Positions 18,805-26,709 of a stretch of 59,710 nt of DNA are shown here, piece after piece; the stretch's first letter is position 1, and each line of letters begins with the position of its first letter. Location: the NCBI GenBank assembly GCA_903831655.1, contig CAIKYO010000134.1, forward strand, positions 1-59,710, in the 5' to 3' direction. Made by a program: the position numbers and the translations under genes. The notes beneath the pieces are model-generated. The model was not told where the DNA came from. It saw only the letters and a list, made by a program, of their open reading frames with translations, and did not search any database. Origin of the DNA: an uncultured Burkholderiales bacterium. Lineage in GTDB: Bacteria; Pseudomonadota; Gammaproteobacteria; Burkholderiales; Burkholderiaceae_C.

Positions 18805-20691
18805 CTAAAGCTTTGAGGTACTTGGTGTTTCTTGTTCTTGGACTGATGAGGGGTCTTGCAAATTGTGTTGCGTGAATTGAAGTTTGGCCAGACTTGAGTA
18901 AAGCCCATTGTGTTTGACCAACTCATCGTGTCGACCTTGTTCGACCAATGCACCTTGCTCAAGGACCAAGATGGGATCGGCTTGCCTGACTGTTGAGAGA
19001 CGGTGGGCAATCACCAACGTGGTCCTGTCTTTCATCGCACTGACCAAAGCGGCTTGCACTTGACGCTCGCTGTTTGCATCCAAGGCGCTGGTGGCCTCGT
19101 CCAACAGCAGCAAAGGTGGGTTTTTGAGCATGGCTCGCGCAATCGATATGCGTTGCTTTTGACCGCCCGAGATGCGCACCCCGCGCTCTCCCAAAAACGT
19201 GTCGTAACCTTGAGGCCACTGCTCGATGAATTCGTCTGCAAAGGCGGCCTTGGCTGCAGCCATGACTTGGGCTTTGCTGGCCCCAGGATTGCCGTAGAGG
19301 ATATTTTCATAAGCGCTGGTGGAGAAAATCACGGGCTCTTGTGGCACCAAACCAATGTGCCCTCTGAGCGCTTGAATGGAGAGCTCACGGATGTCGACTC
19401 CATTGATTTCAATCGAACCAGTTTGTGGATCGTAAAAACGAAGCAAAAGAGAGAACACACTCGTTTTTCCAGCACCACTGGGGCCCACCAAGGCTGCGTT
19501 TTGACCCGGTGCCAATTCAAAGGAGAGCTTGGAGAGCGCTGCTTTGTCGGGGCGAGAGGGGTAGTTGAAGGAGACGTTTTTAAAGACCACTTGAGAGCCA
19601 CTCGAGAGCAAGGGAATGGATTTGGGCTTGGGAGCCTCCTCAACGGGGGACTTGGCGTTGAGCAACTCGATCAGTCTCTCGGTGGCTCCTGCAGCTCTGA
19701 GTAAATCTCCATACACTTCGCCCAAAACCGCAAATGCGCTGGCCAAGAGCAGCACATAAATCAGCGTTTGACCCAAAACGCCTGGACTCAAACTCCCCTC
19801 CATGACAGCCAAGGAGCCTTTAAAGAGTCCCCAAAGCAATGCCCCGCTGGTGGCCATGATGATGAAGGTGACCAATAAAGAGCGAGCTTTGGTGCGCTTG
19901 ATGGCGGTTTGAAAGGCTTGGTTGCTGGCCGATTGGTATCTCTGAGCCTCTCTGACCTCGGCCGTGTAGCTTTGCACCACAGGCACCGCATTCAAGACCT
20001 CTTGGGCAAGAGCGCTCGTGTCGGCGACTCGGTCTTGTGAGGCACGCGAGAGTTTTCTCACACGCCTACCCAAAGTGAGGCTGGGCAGAACGATCAGACA
20101 AAGTACCGCAATGACTTGTAGCATCAACCATGGATTGGTCCAAACGAGCATGGCCAAGGCTCCCAAGCCCATGACCAAATTGCGCAGCCCCATAGACAAA
20201 GAGGAGCCAACGACCGTTTGAACCAATGTCGTGTCTGCGCTGAGGCGAGAGAGCACTTCTCCAGTTTGGGTGGTTTCAAAAAAAGCAGGGCTTTGTTGAA
20301 TCACATGTGCATAGACGGCTTGCCTGAGATCGGTGGTGATGCGCTCGCCAAGCCAACTCACCATGTAAAAGCGCGCGCCTGAGAAAACGGCCAAGGCCCC
20401 AGCAACCCAAAAGAGTTGCATGAATTGCCATGCCAACTCTGTGACCGAGGTGTGTGCGTTGAGTCCTCGGTCAATGAGCATTCTCAACGCCCAAGGGAAA
20501 CACAAGGTCGAGGCAGCAGCCAACAACAAAAAGACACCTGCAAGCAGCATTTGCACTCGGTAGGGTCTTACAAAGGGTGCCAGCCCAAGCAACGCGCCAG
20601 TGCTCTTGGCTTTGGGGCGTTGTTTGGGATCAATGGGTTGTTCAGGTTTGCCAGACCCAGTCTCGGAGTTTGTGGTGGATGCAGTGTTCAT
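18805..20691 (-). CDS. ABC exporter, fused permease-ATPase
   Basis: A 628-residue half-transporter of the MsbA/LmrA-type exporter class. A six-helix membrane domain (residues ~35-330) precedes an ATPase domain with Walker A GPSGAGKTS, Q-loop VPQEP, signature ISGGQKQRISIARAML, Walker B LLLLDEATSALD and the switch histidine in VIAHRLSTV. It would work as a homodimer in the inner membrane. The substrate cannot be assigned; multidrug or lipid efflux is typical of the class. It is convergent with selC and divergent from the Nudix gene. Confidence 0.88.
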   Translation of the reverse strand: MNTASTTNSETGSGKPEQPIDPKQRPKAKSTGALLGLAPFVRPYRVQMLLAGVFLLLAAASTLCFPWALRMLIDRGLNAHTSVTELAWQFMQLFWVAGALAVFSGARFYMVSWLGERITTDLRQAVYAHVIQQSPAFFETTQTGEVLSRLSADTTLVQTVVGSSLSMGLRNLVMGLGALAMLVWTNPWLMLQVIAVLCLIVLPSLTLGRRVRKLSRASQDRVADTSALAQEVLNAVPVVQSYTAEVREAQRYQSASNQAFQTAIKRTKARSLLVTFIIMATSGALLWGLFKGSLAVMEGSLSPGVLGQTLIYVLLLASAFAVLGEVYGDLLRAAGATERLIELLNAKSPVEEAPKPKSIPLLSSGSQVVFKNVSFNYPSRPDKAALSKLSFELAPGQNAALVGPSGAGKTSVFSLLLRFYDPQTGSIEINGVDIRELSIQALRGHIGLVPQEPVIFSTSAYENILYGNPGASKAQVMAAAKAAFADEFIEQWPQGYDTFLGERGVRISGGQKQRISIARAMLKNPPLLLLDEATSALDANSERQVQAALVSAMKDRTTLVIAHRLSTVRQADPILVLEQGALVEQGRHDELVKHNGLYSSLAKLQFTQHNLQDPSSVQEQETPSTSKL

Positions 20692-20770
20692 GACTTGGAT
20701 TGTCCCCGATTCACACCGACTCTGCGACTTGTGGGGTCAAGCCAGTGTGATTGAGTCGATTAAATGTGCA

Positions 20771-20800
20771 TTGACATCATGTTGACATGAGACGTGTCAA
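20771..20800. promoter_or_regulatory. Three TTGACA elements upstream of the Nudix gene
   Basis: TTGACAT occurs at 20771-20777 and 20782-20788 as direct repeats one helical turn (11 bp) apart, and TGTCAA at 20795-20800 is the inverted form. They fill the stretch just before the likely start at 20811. Any one could be a -35 box, but none has a -10 at the usual distance, so a regulator site is also possible. Confidence 0.3.
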
Positions 20801-20810
20801 AATACAGTTC

Positions 20811-21764
20811 ATGGAACTCAATCACGAAATCGTCACCTCCCCTCCCAAAGATGCCTCGACGTTGTTGCTCTTGAGACCTCGAGAGACTTCAGCGGGCGGC
20901 ACCTCGGATGTGAGTGAGACCAGTGATTTTGAAGTTCTCCTTTTAAAGCGCCACAGTCAATCGAATGTTTTGGGTGGCGCACATGTTTTTGCGGGCGGTA
21001 AATCAGAGCCCTCCGATTTGGCCTGGGCCCAAGAGCAATTGAGCCCAGAGGTGCTGACCCATATGCATGTCAGTTTGGGTGAGGATGAGACAACACCCTT
21101 GCAAGCGGCAGCACTTTTTGTGGCCGCTTTGAGAGAGGCCTACGAGGAGTGTGGCGTGTTGTTGGCGAGCGACATCCACGCAGAGCCATTGGACCCATCC
21201 AAGCCCAATGTGGCCCAGGACATTCAAGCGCGCGTCAAACTCGCCCTCTCAGGCGAGCCCTTGCTCGGCCAGGCCTTTAAAACCCTGGGCGTTGAATTCG
21301 ATTGGCACCTGATTCGCCCTTGGTCGAGGTGGATCACCCCCAAAACCCCAACCGTCATGAACAAACGCTTTGATGCGCGTTTCTTTGTGGCCTTGATGCC
21401 AGCACATCAACAAGCCAAGCACGATGACCACGAAACCACGCAAAGCGATTGGTTCACACCGCAAGGCGCTTTGAATGCCTATGCCAATAGGCAGATCGAT
21501 TTGGCCGCGCCACAAATCATGACGCTTGTTGAATTGACCCAGTTTGCCACCTTGGAGGCGGTCATGGCCCATGCCACCAAGCGCAAGCCCCCCTTGATTG
21601 AGCCCCGCTCGTGGCGAGATGAAACCACCCGCATGGTGTGTTTTCCCGGCGACCCCTTGCACCAAGAGGGACAACGCACCTTGCCTGGGCCCACCCGCTT
21701 GTACTTCAAGGACGGGTGCTTTCAGCCAGAAGAAGGTTTGGATTTTTTTAGGTCACGAATTTAA
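20811..21764 (+). CDS. Nudix hydrolase
   Basis: A 317-residue member of the Nudix superfamily, which hydrolyses nucleoside-diphosphate-linked compounds using Mg2+. The Nudix box is recognisable as a glycine-rich start (HVFAGGKSE) followed, after an insertion of about 40 residues, by LREAYEECGVLLA, carrying the REAxEExG core. The long insertion and the C-terminal extension resemble the NUDT19/RP2p-like group rather than MutT. An alternative in-frame ATG at 20787 would add eight residues. No ribosome binding site precedes either. The substrate is not predictable. Confidence 0.75.
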   Translation: MELNHEIVTSPPKDASTLLLLRPRETSAGGTSDVSETSDFEVLLLKRHSQSNVLGGAHVFAGGKSEPSDLAWAQEQLSPEVLTHMHVSLGEDETTPLQAAALFVAALREAYEECGVLLASDIHAEPLDPSKPNVAQDIQARVKLALSGEPLLGQAFKTLGVEFDWHLIRPWSRWITPKTPTVMNKRFDARFFVALMPAHQQAKHDDHETTQSDWFTPQGALNAYANRQIDLAAPQIMTLVELTQFATLEAVMAHATKRKPPLIEPRSWRDETTRMVCFPGDPLHQEGQRTLPGPTRLYFKDGCFQPEEGLDFFRSRI

Positions 21765-21779
21765 TTAAGGGAGTGAGCA

Positions 21780-22391
21780 ATGGATATCTTTGTTTTGGGA
21801 TTGGTGATTTTTTTAGGCACACATTCTTTTAGAATTTTTGCCGATGGCAAAAGAACCCAGCTCCTTGAGAGTTTGGGCGAGAGAAAATTCAAAACCCTTT
21901 ATGCCCTCATATCTGTGCTTGGTTTTGCGATCATGATTTGGGGCTACGGGCAAGCGCGCATGGAGCCCATTGAGCTGTGGGTTCCACCCGTTTGGGGTCG
22001 ACACCTGGCTTTCTTGTTGGTTTGGGTGGCTTGGATATTGATGGCGAGCGCCTACATCCATGCCAATTGGTTCAAAGTCAAAATGCATCACCCCATGATT
22101 TTGTCGGTAAAGACTTGGGCGCTGGCTCACTTGTTTGCCAATGGTCAATTGCACCAAGTGTTGCTCTTTGGCGGATTTTTAGCTTGGGGGGTACTCGCTT
22201 TCATCAGCGCCAGGCGCCGCGATCGCGCCCAAGCTGCTCAGCTAGATGCTGCAGGCCTCCCCCCAACCCCCTTGGTGCCCGTCTCCACGGCGGCCACCCA
22301 ACTCACTTTGGCGATTGGAACCTTGGTCTATGTGCTTTTCTTGGCTTGGGGCCACAAAGCTTTGATTGGTGTGAGTCCTCTGGGCATGTGA
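21780..22391 (+). CDS. NnrU family membrane protein
   Basis: A 203-residue inner-membrane protein with about five hydrophobic segments. It begins LGLVIFLGTHSFRIFAD, with the conserved His-Ser pair of the NnrU family, and contains HLFANGQLHQVLLFGGFLAWGVLAF, another family hallmark. NnrU was first linked to nitrite and nitric oxide respiration in Rhodobacter and is related to isoprenoid-cyclisation-type NnrU/Z-ISO proteins. Here no denitrification gene is near, so the role is open. A strong ribosome binding site (AAGGGAG) precedes the ATG. Confidence 0.82.
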   Translation: MDIFVLGLVIFLGTHSFRIFADGKRTQLLESLGERKFKTLYALISVLGFAIMIWGYGQARMEPIELWVPPVWGRHLAFLLVWVAWILMASAYIHANWFKVKMHHPMILSVKTWALAHLFANGQLHQVLLFGGFLAWGVLAFISARRRDRAQAAQLDAAGLPPTPLVPVSTAATQLTLAIGTLVYVLFLAWGHKALIGVSPLGM

Positions 22392-22438
22392 GTCTTTTGG
22401 CTGTATGCTGTTTTTTACATTCGTGAAGGACCCAATCC

Positions 22439-23494
22439 ATGCCCATGCCCATGCCTCATCGTCAAAGCCATTCAACTCCAAACGCCACACAAGCCCTAGG
22501 TCGCTTGTCTCGGTGCCTTGAACCCACTGCAAAGTGGATTCAAGGGCTGGGACTCACACTCTTACTGGCTTTGTCTATGGGTGCGCACAGTGAGGTGACC
22601 TTCACCAAGCCCATTCGCATTGTTTGCCCTTTTCCACCCGCTGGCGGTGTTGACATTGCCTCCAGAGCGATCGCTCAAGAGCTCAGTCGCTCGATGGGGC
22701 TTGTGGTCACGGTAGAAAATCGCCCGGGTGCAGGCGGCAACATTGGTGGACTCGAAGTCGTGCACGCCCCAGCCGATGGCACCACGCTGCTCATGACGAC
22801 CTCTGGCATTCAAGCCATCAATCCTTTTTTGTATTCCAAAATGCCCTTTGATCCCAACAAGGACCTGCAGCCCTTGTCGGTCTTGGTGTCCTTGAACAAT
22901 GTGCTCGTGGTCAACCCCTCCTTGAAATTCAAGAGCGTGAAAGACATCATCACCGCTGCCAAAGAGCATCCCGGTGAGTTGAACTTCGCCTCCAGTGGAA
23001 GTGGCACCAGCATTCACATGTCCGCTGAAATGTTCAAGTTCTTGAACGCACTGCAAATGGTTCACATCCCCTACAAGGGCAGCTCCTTTGCGTTGACCGA
23101 CTTGATGGGTGGGCAAGTCATGATGATGTTTGACAACATACCGTCCTCTATGCCTTTCATCAAATCTGGGAAATTGCGCGCTTTGGCCACCACTGGGGCC
23201 AAAAGAGACCCCAGTTTGCCCGATTTGCCAACGGTGGCTGAGGCGGGAGTGCCTGGGTATGAGGCCTCTGTTTGGTTTGGTTTGATGCTCCCTGGAGGCA
23301 CGCCCAAGGAGGTTGTGAGCAAGATGAGCCAAGAGGTGATGAAGGCCGCACAAAACCCTGAATACATCAAAAAGATGACCGAGCAGGGCTACACCATGGT
23401 GAGCTCAACACCTGAACAAATGGGAGAGATGGCTCGCTCAGAGCTCAACAGATGGGGCCCCATTGTGAAAGCCTCCGGCGCCAAAGCCGATTAA
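22439..23494 (+). CDS. Bug-family (TctC) periplasmic solute receptor
   Basis: A 351-residue tripartite tricarboxylate transporter receptor. After a long N-terminal leader with a hydrophobic core (LGLTLLLALSMGAHS), the mature part begins KPIRIVCPFPPAGGVDIASRAIAQEL, the ligand-binding signature of Bug proteins. GAGGNIGGLEVVHAPADGTTLLM follows, then LPTVAEAGVPGYEASVWFGLMLPGGTP. It would bind an organic acid in the periplasm. No tctAB pair is adjacent; one lies about 21 kb away at 44400. Three consecutive ATGCCC repeats give three possible in-frame starts. Confidence 0.88.
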   Translation: MPMPMPHRQSHSTPNATQALGRLSRCLEPTAKWIQGLGLTLLLALSMGAHSEVTFTKPIRIVCPFPPAGGVDIASRAIAQELSRSMGLVVTVENRPGAGGNIGGLEVVHAPADGTTLLMTTSGIQAINPFLYSKMPFDPNKDLQPLSVLVSLNNVLVVNPSLKFKSVKDIITAAKEHPGELNFASSGSGTSIHMSAEMFKFLNALQMVHIPYKGSSFALTDLMGGQVMMMFDNIPSSMPFIKSGKLRALATTGAKRDPSLPDLPTVAEAGVPGYEASVWFGLMLPGGTPKEVVSKMSQEVMKAAQNPEYIKKMTEQGYTMVSSTPEQMGEMARSELNRWGPIVKASGAKAD

Positions 23495-23664
23495 ATCTCA
23501 CGTTGACGCACCCCAAGCGTGTGATCCCCCAAGCCCCATGCGGTGGGAAGGGGTTAAACTTGGCGCATGTCGCTCACATTGAAGCCCTCCTTTTGTTGCG
23601 AAGTCCTTGACTCCTCTTGGGGGGCGAGGCTTGGCTTTTGGCTTTTGGCATTTGGGGGCCAACT

Positions 23665-24336
23665 TTGAGTGAGAACGCCGTGCTTTTGAAGGCACAACGA
23701 TTAAGCGCTCAACGGGGTCACGCCTTGCTCTTTCAAGGGGTCAGTTTTGAGCTGGCCCAAGGGCATTGGCTCCAAGTCATGGGCAAAAACGGGGTGGGTA
23801 AAACGACCCTCTTGCGTTTGGTTTGTGGCCTCTTCTCTCCCATTCCAAGCTACCTTGAAGATGCAGTGCAGGGGCCTGAAGTGACCCCCCAACTTTGGTG
23901 GAAAAATAAGCCTCTCGCTGAGGTCCGAGATGACTTTCACCAAGAGCTGATTTTTTTGGGTCATGCGTTGGGTCTCAAGGAGGAGTTGAGTGCACTCGAG
24001 AATTTAACATCCCTGTGTGCCCTTCAAGGAGAGCTTTTGAGCTCTGAAAAAGCCTTGAATGCGTTGAGTTCAATGGGTCTGAGAGGGCGTGAGCATTTGC
24101 CCGTTCGAGTGCTCTCCCAGGGCCAAAGAAGACGCGTCGCACTCTCTCGTTTGTTGGTGCAAGAGGCCTCGTTGTGGGTCCTTGATGAACCCTTTGTGGC
24201 ACTGGATACTCAAGGCATTGAGCTGCTCTTGGGTTTGATTCAAGAGCACCTGCGCCTTGGGGGCGCACTCTTGTTCACCAGTCACCAAGCGGTCAATTTG
24301 AATGCGCCTGGCGGTGTCTTGGAGCTTCTTGCTTGA
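23665..24336 (+). CDS. ccmA: Cytochrome c maturation ATPase CcmA
   Basis: ATP-binding subunit of the CcmABCD complex that releases holo-CcmE. The ~223-residue product has Walker A GKNGVGKTTLLR, signature LSQGQRRRVALSRLL and Walker B LWVLDEPFVALD. No ATG is usable. TTG at 23665 (reading SENAVLLKAQRL next) is the working start, with GTG at 23680 an alternative. It opens a nine-gene operon that runs ccmA to ccmI in the canonical order. The stop overlaps the ccmB start by TTGA. Confidence 0.9.
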   Translation: MSENAVLLKAQRLSAQRGHALLFQGVSFELAQGHWLQVMGKNGVGKTTLLRLVCGLFSPIPSYLEDAVQGPEVTPQLWWKNKPLAEVRDDFHQELIFLGHALGLKEELSALENLTSLCALQGELLSSEKALNALSSMGLRGREHLPVRVLSQGQRRRVALSRLLVQEASLWVLDEPFVALDTQGIELLLGLIQEHLRLGGALLFTSHQAVNLNAPGGVLELLA

Positions 24337-25034
24337 AGACCCCTTTCAAAGCCGCCACGCTGGGACTCTTTGGGGTCTTTTTCGCACTCTTGAGGCGAGA
24401 TTTATTGCTGGGTTTGAGGGCCAAGACCGAGGTCTTGACCGGTATTTTTTTCATGGTCATCGTGGCCAGTTTATTTCCATTGGCCATTGGAGCTGATTTG
24501 AAGCTCTTAAGGGTCATTGCACCTGGTGTGCTTTGGATTGGAGCGCTTTTGAGCACTTTGCTCACCTTGCCCCGCTTGTTTGAGGCCGACCACAAAGATG
24601 GAACCTTGGAGCAGTTGGCGCTCACACCCAGTGGATTGCATTTCTTGGTCTACCCTAAACTGCTCGCACACTGGCTCATGAGTGGTCTACCCTTGGTGCT
24701 TTTGTCGCCCTTGGTGGCTTTGCAGTTTGACATGCCCATGGAGTTGGTCTGGACGCTGATGCTCACCTTGCTCATTGGCACCCCAACTTTGAGTGCCATT
24801 GGTGGCATTGGGGCTGCCTTGACCCTTGGGGTGAGAGGGGGAGGGGTGCTCTTGGCTTTGTTGTTGCTTCCTTTGTTCATTCCGGTCTTGGTCTTTGGAG
24901 CAGGAGCCATCGAGGCTCAGGCGGCCCAATTGGGCGTGGGAGCGCATTTGTCCATTTTGGGGGCTTTGCTCTTGGTGTCATGGACTTTGGGGCCATGGGC
25001 CTGTGCTGGCGCATTGAAAGTGGCCTTGGAGTAA
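24333..25034 (+). CDS. ccmB: Heme exporter membrane protein CcmB
   Basis: Membrane permease partner of CcmA. The 233-residue product has six hydrophobic segments and the CcmB opening FFALLRRDLLLGLRAKTEVLTGIFFMVIVASLFPLAIG, then APGVLWIGALLSTLLTLPRLFEADHKDGTLEQL. The start is TTG within the overlap TTGA with ccmA, implying translational coupling. A 170-bp spacer containing a hairpin separates it from ccmC. Confidence 0.92.
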   Translation: MKTPFKAATLGLFGVFFALLRRDLLLGLRAKTEVLTGIFFMVIVASLFPLAIGADLKLLRVIAPGVLWIGALLSTLLTLPRLFEADHKDGTLEQLALTPSGLHFLVYPKLLAHWLMSGLPLVLLSPLVALQFDMPMELVWTLMLTLLIGTPTLSAIGGIGAALTLGVRGGGVLLALLLLPLFIPVLVFGAGAIEAQAAQLGVGAHLSILGALLLVSWTLGPWACAGALKVALE

Positions 25035-25105
25035 ACTGCTTCTTGTCTTGTGCAGTCCAAACCGTGGCTCAAAGGCTCAAAAAGCTTTAATTTGATCCGC
25101 ATCAA

Positions 25106-25134
25106 CACACACCCTTGGGTACAAGGGGGTGTGG
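25106..25134. repeat. Bulged hairpin in ccmB-ccmC spacer
   Basis: CACACCCTTG (25108-25117) pairs with CAAGG plus GGGTGTG (25122-25133) around GGTA; two extra G bases on the right arm form a bulge. The spacer is otherwise without coding signal, which is unusual in an operon whose other junctions mostly overlap. It may stabilise or attenuate the downstream transcript. Confidence 0.4.
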
Positions 25135-25204
25135 CATGGGTTGAGGCAATGAAGCGCCAAGGGGGTTGGTCCCTGGGCACATCTATTAATTGAAGAGCCA
25201 TTTC

Positions 25205-25960
25205 ATGATTCGTTGGTTTCACTTCGCAGCGCCACAAAACTTCTTCGCCTTGAGTGCCAAGTTGTGGCCTGCCTGCATTGTCTTGGCCACTTTGCTTGCA
25301 GTGGCTGGTCTTTGGATTGGTTTGGGTGTGGCACCCGTGGACGCTCAACAAGGCGAAGGCTACCGCATCATCTTCGTTCACGTCCCAGCTTCGTGGATGT
25401 CCATGGTGATTTATGTGGCCATGGCCTTTTGGAGTTTTGTGGGTTTGGTCTTTCACACTCGCCTCTCCGCCCTCATGACCCGAGCCTTGGCGCCAACGGG
25501 CGCCGTCTTTGCCTTTTTGTCTTTGTGGACAGGTGCCTTTTGGGGCAAACCCATGTGGGGAACTTGGTGGGTGTGGGATGCGAGACTCACCTCTGAGTTG
25601 ATTTTGTTCTTTCTCTATCTAGGCTTCATTGCACTCACCTCGGCCATTGATGACCCCAAACGAGGTGACAAGGCAGGCGCCTTGATTGCGTTGGTGGGAA
25701 GCATCAATGTGCCCATCATTTATTTTTCAGTGAAATGGTGGAACACCTTGCACCAAGGTGCCACCATCACCATGACCGAGGCACCCTCTATGGCGCACGC
25801 CATGCTCTTGGCGATGCTTTTGATGGCCTTGTCCTTTTGGGCTTATGCGATTGGTATCGTGCTCTTGAGGGTGAGAAGACTGATCGTTGAGCGCGAGCGC
25901 CAAAGTCAATGGCTGCGCGAGTGGGCTTTGTCCACTCCCCAGACCAAGGAGTACGCATGA
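25205..25960 (+). CDS. ccmC: Heme lyase subunit CcmC
   Basis: CcmC loads heme onto CcmE in the periplasm. The 251-residue six-helix protein contains the tryptophan-rich WWD motif (WGTWWVWDARLTSELILFFLYLGFIAL), flanked by the heme-ligating histidine regions IIFVHVPASWMSM and VKWWNTLHQGATI. The ATG at 25205, preceded by GAAGAG, is chosen over a TTG five codons earlier. It overlaps ccmD by ATGA. Confidence 0.94.
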   Translation: MIRWFHFAAPQNFFALSAKLWPACIVLATLLAVAGLWIGLGVAPVDAQQGEGYRIIFVHVPASWMSMVIYVAMAFWSFVGLVFHTRLSALMTRALAPTGAVFAFLSLWTGAFWGKPMWGTWWVWDARLTSELILFFLYLGFIALTSAIDDPKRGDKAGALIALVGSINVPIIYFSVKWWNTLHQGATITMTEAPSMAHAMLLAMLLMALSFWAYAIGIVLLRVRRLIVERERQSQWLREWALSTPQTKEYA

Positions 25961-26187
25961 TGCACTGGGAGAGTTGGCAATCGTTTTGGGCCATGGGTGG
26001 GTATGCGTTTTATGTCTGGTCCAGTTTTGGCGTGACTTTCTTGCTCATCGCCTTGGAATGCTGGCAAGTCAAAAGCGCTTGGAGACAAGAGTTGGACCTC
26101 TTGCACTCTGCCATGGAGTTGGACCAAGATTTGTCTGCCCTTCACCAACGCTCCAGCCACCTTTCAAACGGAGACCTTCAGTCATGA
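25957..26187 (+). CDS. ccmD: Heme exporter protein CcmD
   Basis: Small single-pass membrane protein of the CcmABCD complex that helps release holo-CcmE. The 76-residue product reads MMHWESWQSFWAMGGYAFYV, then a single transmembrane helix, with the conserved MGGYAFYVWSSFG element. It is translationally coupled at both ends (ATGA with ccmC, ATGA with ccmE). The C-terminal tail is longer than in E. coli CcmD. A second ATG one codon later is an equally good start. Confidence 0.88.
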   Translation: MMHWESWQSFWAMGGYAFYVWSSFGVTFLLIALECWQVKSAWRQELDLLHSAMELDQDLSALHQRSSHLSNGDLQS

Positions 26188-26633
26188 TGAGCAAACGTCA
26201 AAAACGCTTTGCATTGATTGGTGCTGGGCTCATTGTGATTGCCGCAGTTGTGGGTTTGGTCTTGAACGCGTTTCAAAGCAATTTGGTCTTCTTCTTTACC
26301 CCCACCCAAGTCTTCAAAGGCGAGGCCCCCAAGGGCAGTGCTTTTCGAATTGGTGGCATGGTCAAAGACGGCTCATTGGTCCAGCACGACATGACACATG
26401 AATTCATCGTGACCGACAACGAGCAAGAGGTGGCAGTGAGCTTCACAGGCCTCTTGCCCGATCTCTTCAAGGAGGGTCGTGGCGTGGTGGCCCAGGGAAG
26501 GCTGGACGGTGCAGGCCACTTTGTGGCCAGCGAGGTGCTTGCCAAACACGATGAAAATTACATGCCCCCAGAGGCCAAAGCCGCCATGGACGAGGCCGCG
26601 ATGAGGAAGGCCGCAAAAACGGTTCGCCCTTGA
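26184..26633 (+). CDS. ccmE: Periplasmic heme chaperone CcmE
   Basis: CcmE binds heme covalently and carries it to CcmF/CcmH. The 149-residue protein has an N-terminal anchor helix (residues ~9-28), the OB fold with FFFTPTQVFKGEAPKGSAFRIGGMV, and the heme-binding block LAKHDENYMPPE with the covalent-link histidine at residue 122 and the axial tyrosine at 126. The family sequence is H-D-E-x-Y, so this is the standard histidine type. Confidence 0.94.
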   Translation: MMSKRQKRFALIGAGLIVIAAVVGLVLNAFQSNLVFFFTPTQVFKGEAPKGSAFRIGGMVKDGSLVQHDMTHEFIVTDNEQEVAVSFTGLLPDLFKEGRGVVAQGRLDGAGHFVASEVLAKHDENYMPPEAKAAMDEAAMRKAAKTVRP

Positions 26634-26709
26634 TGAGGGCTTTAAAATACGAGATTAATACAAGAGCAAGTGCTCACTCACTTGTCTGTTGTACAAAAAT
26701 GAAGGTCTA

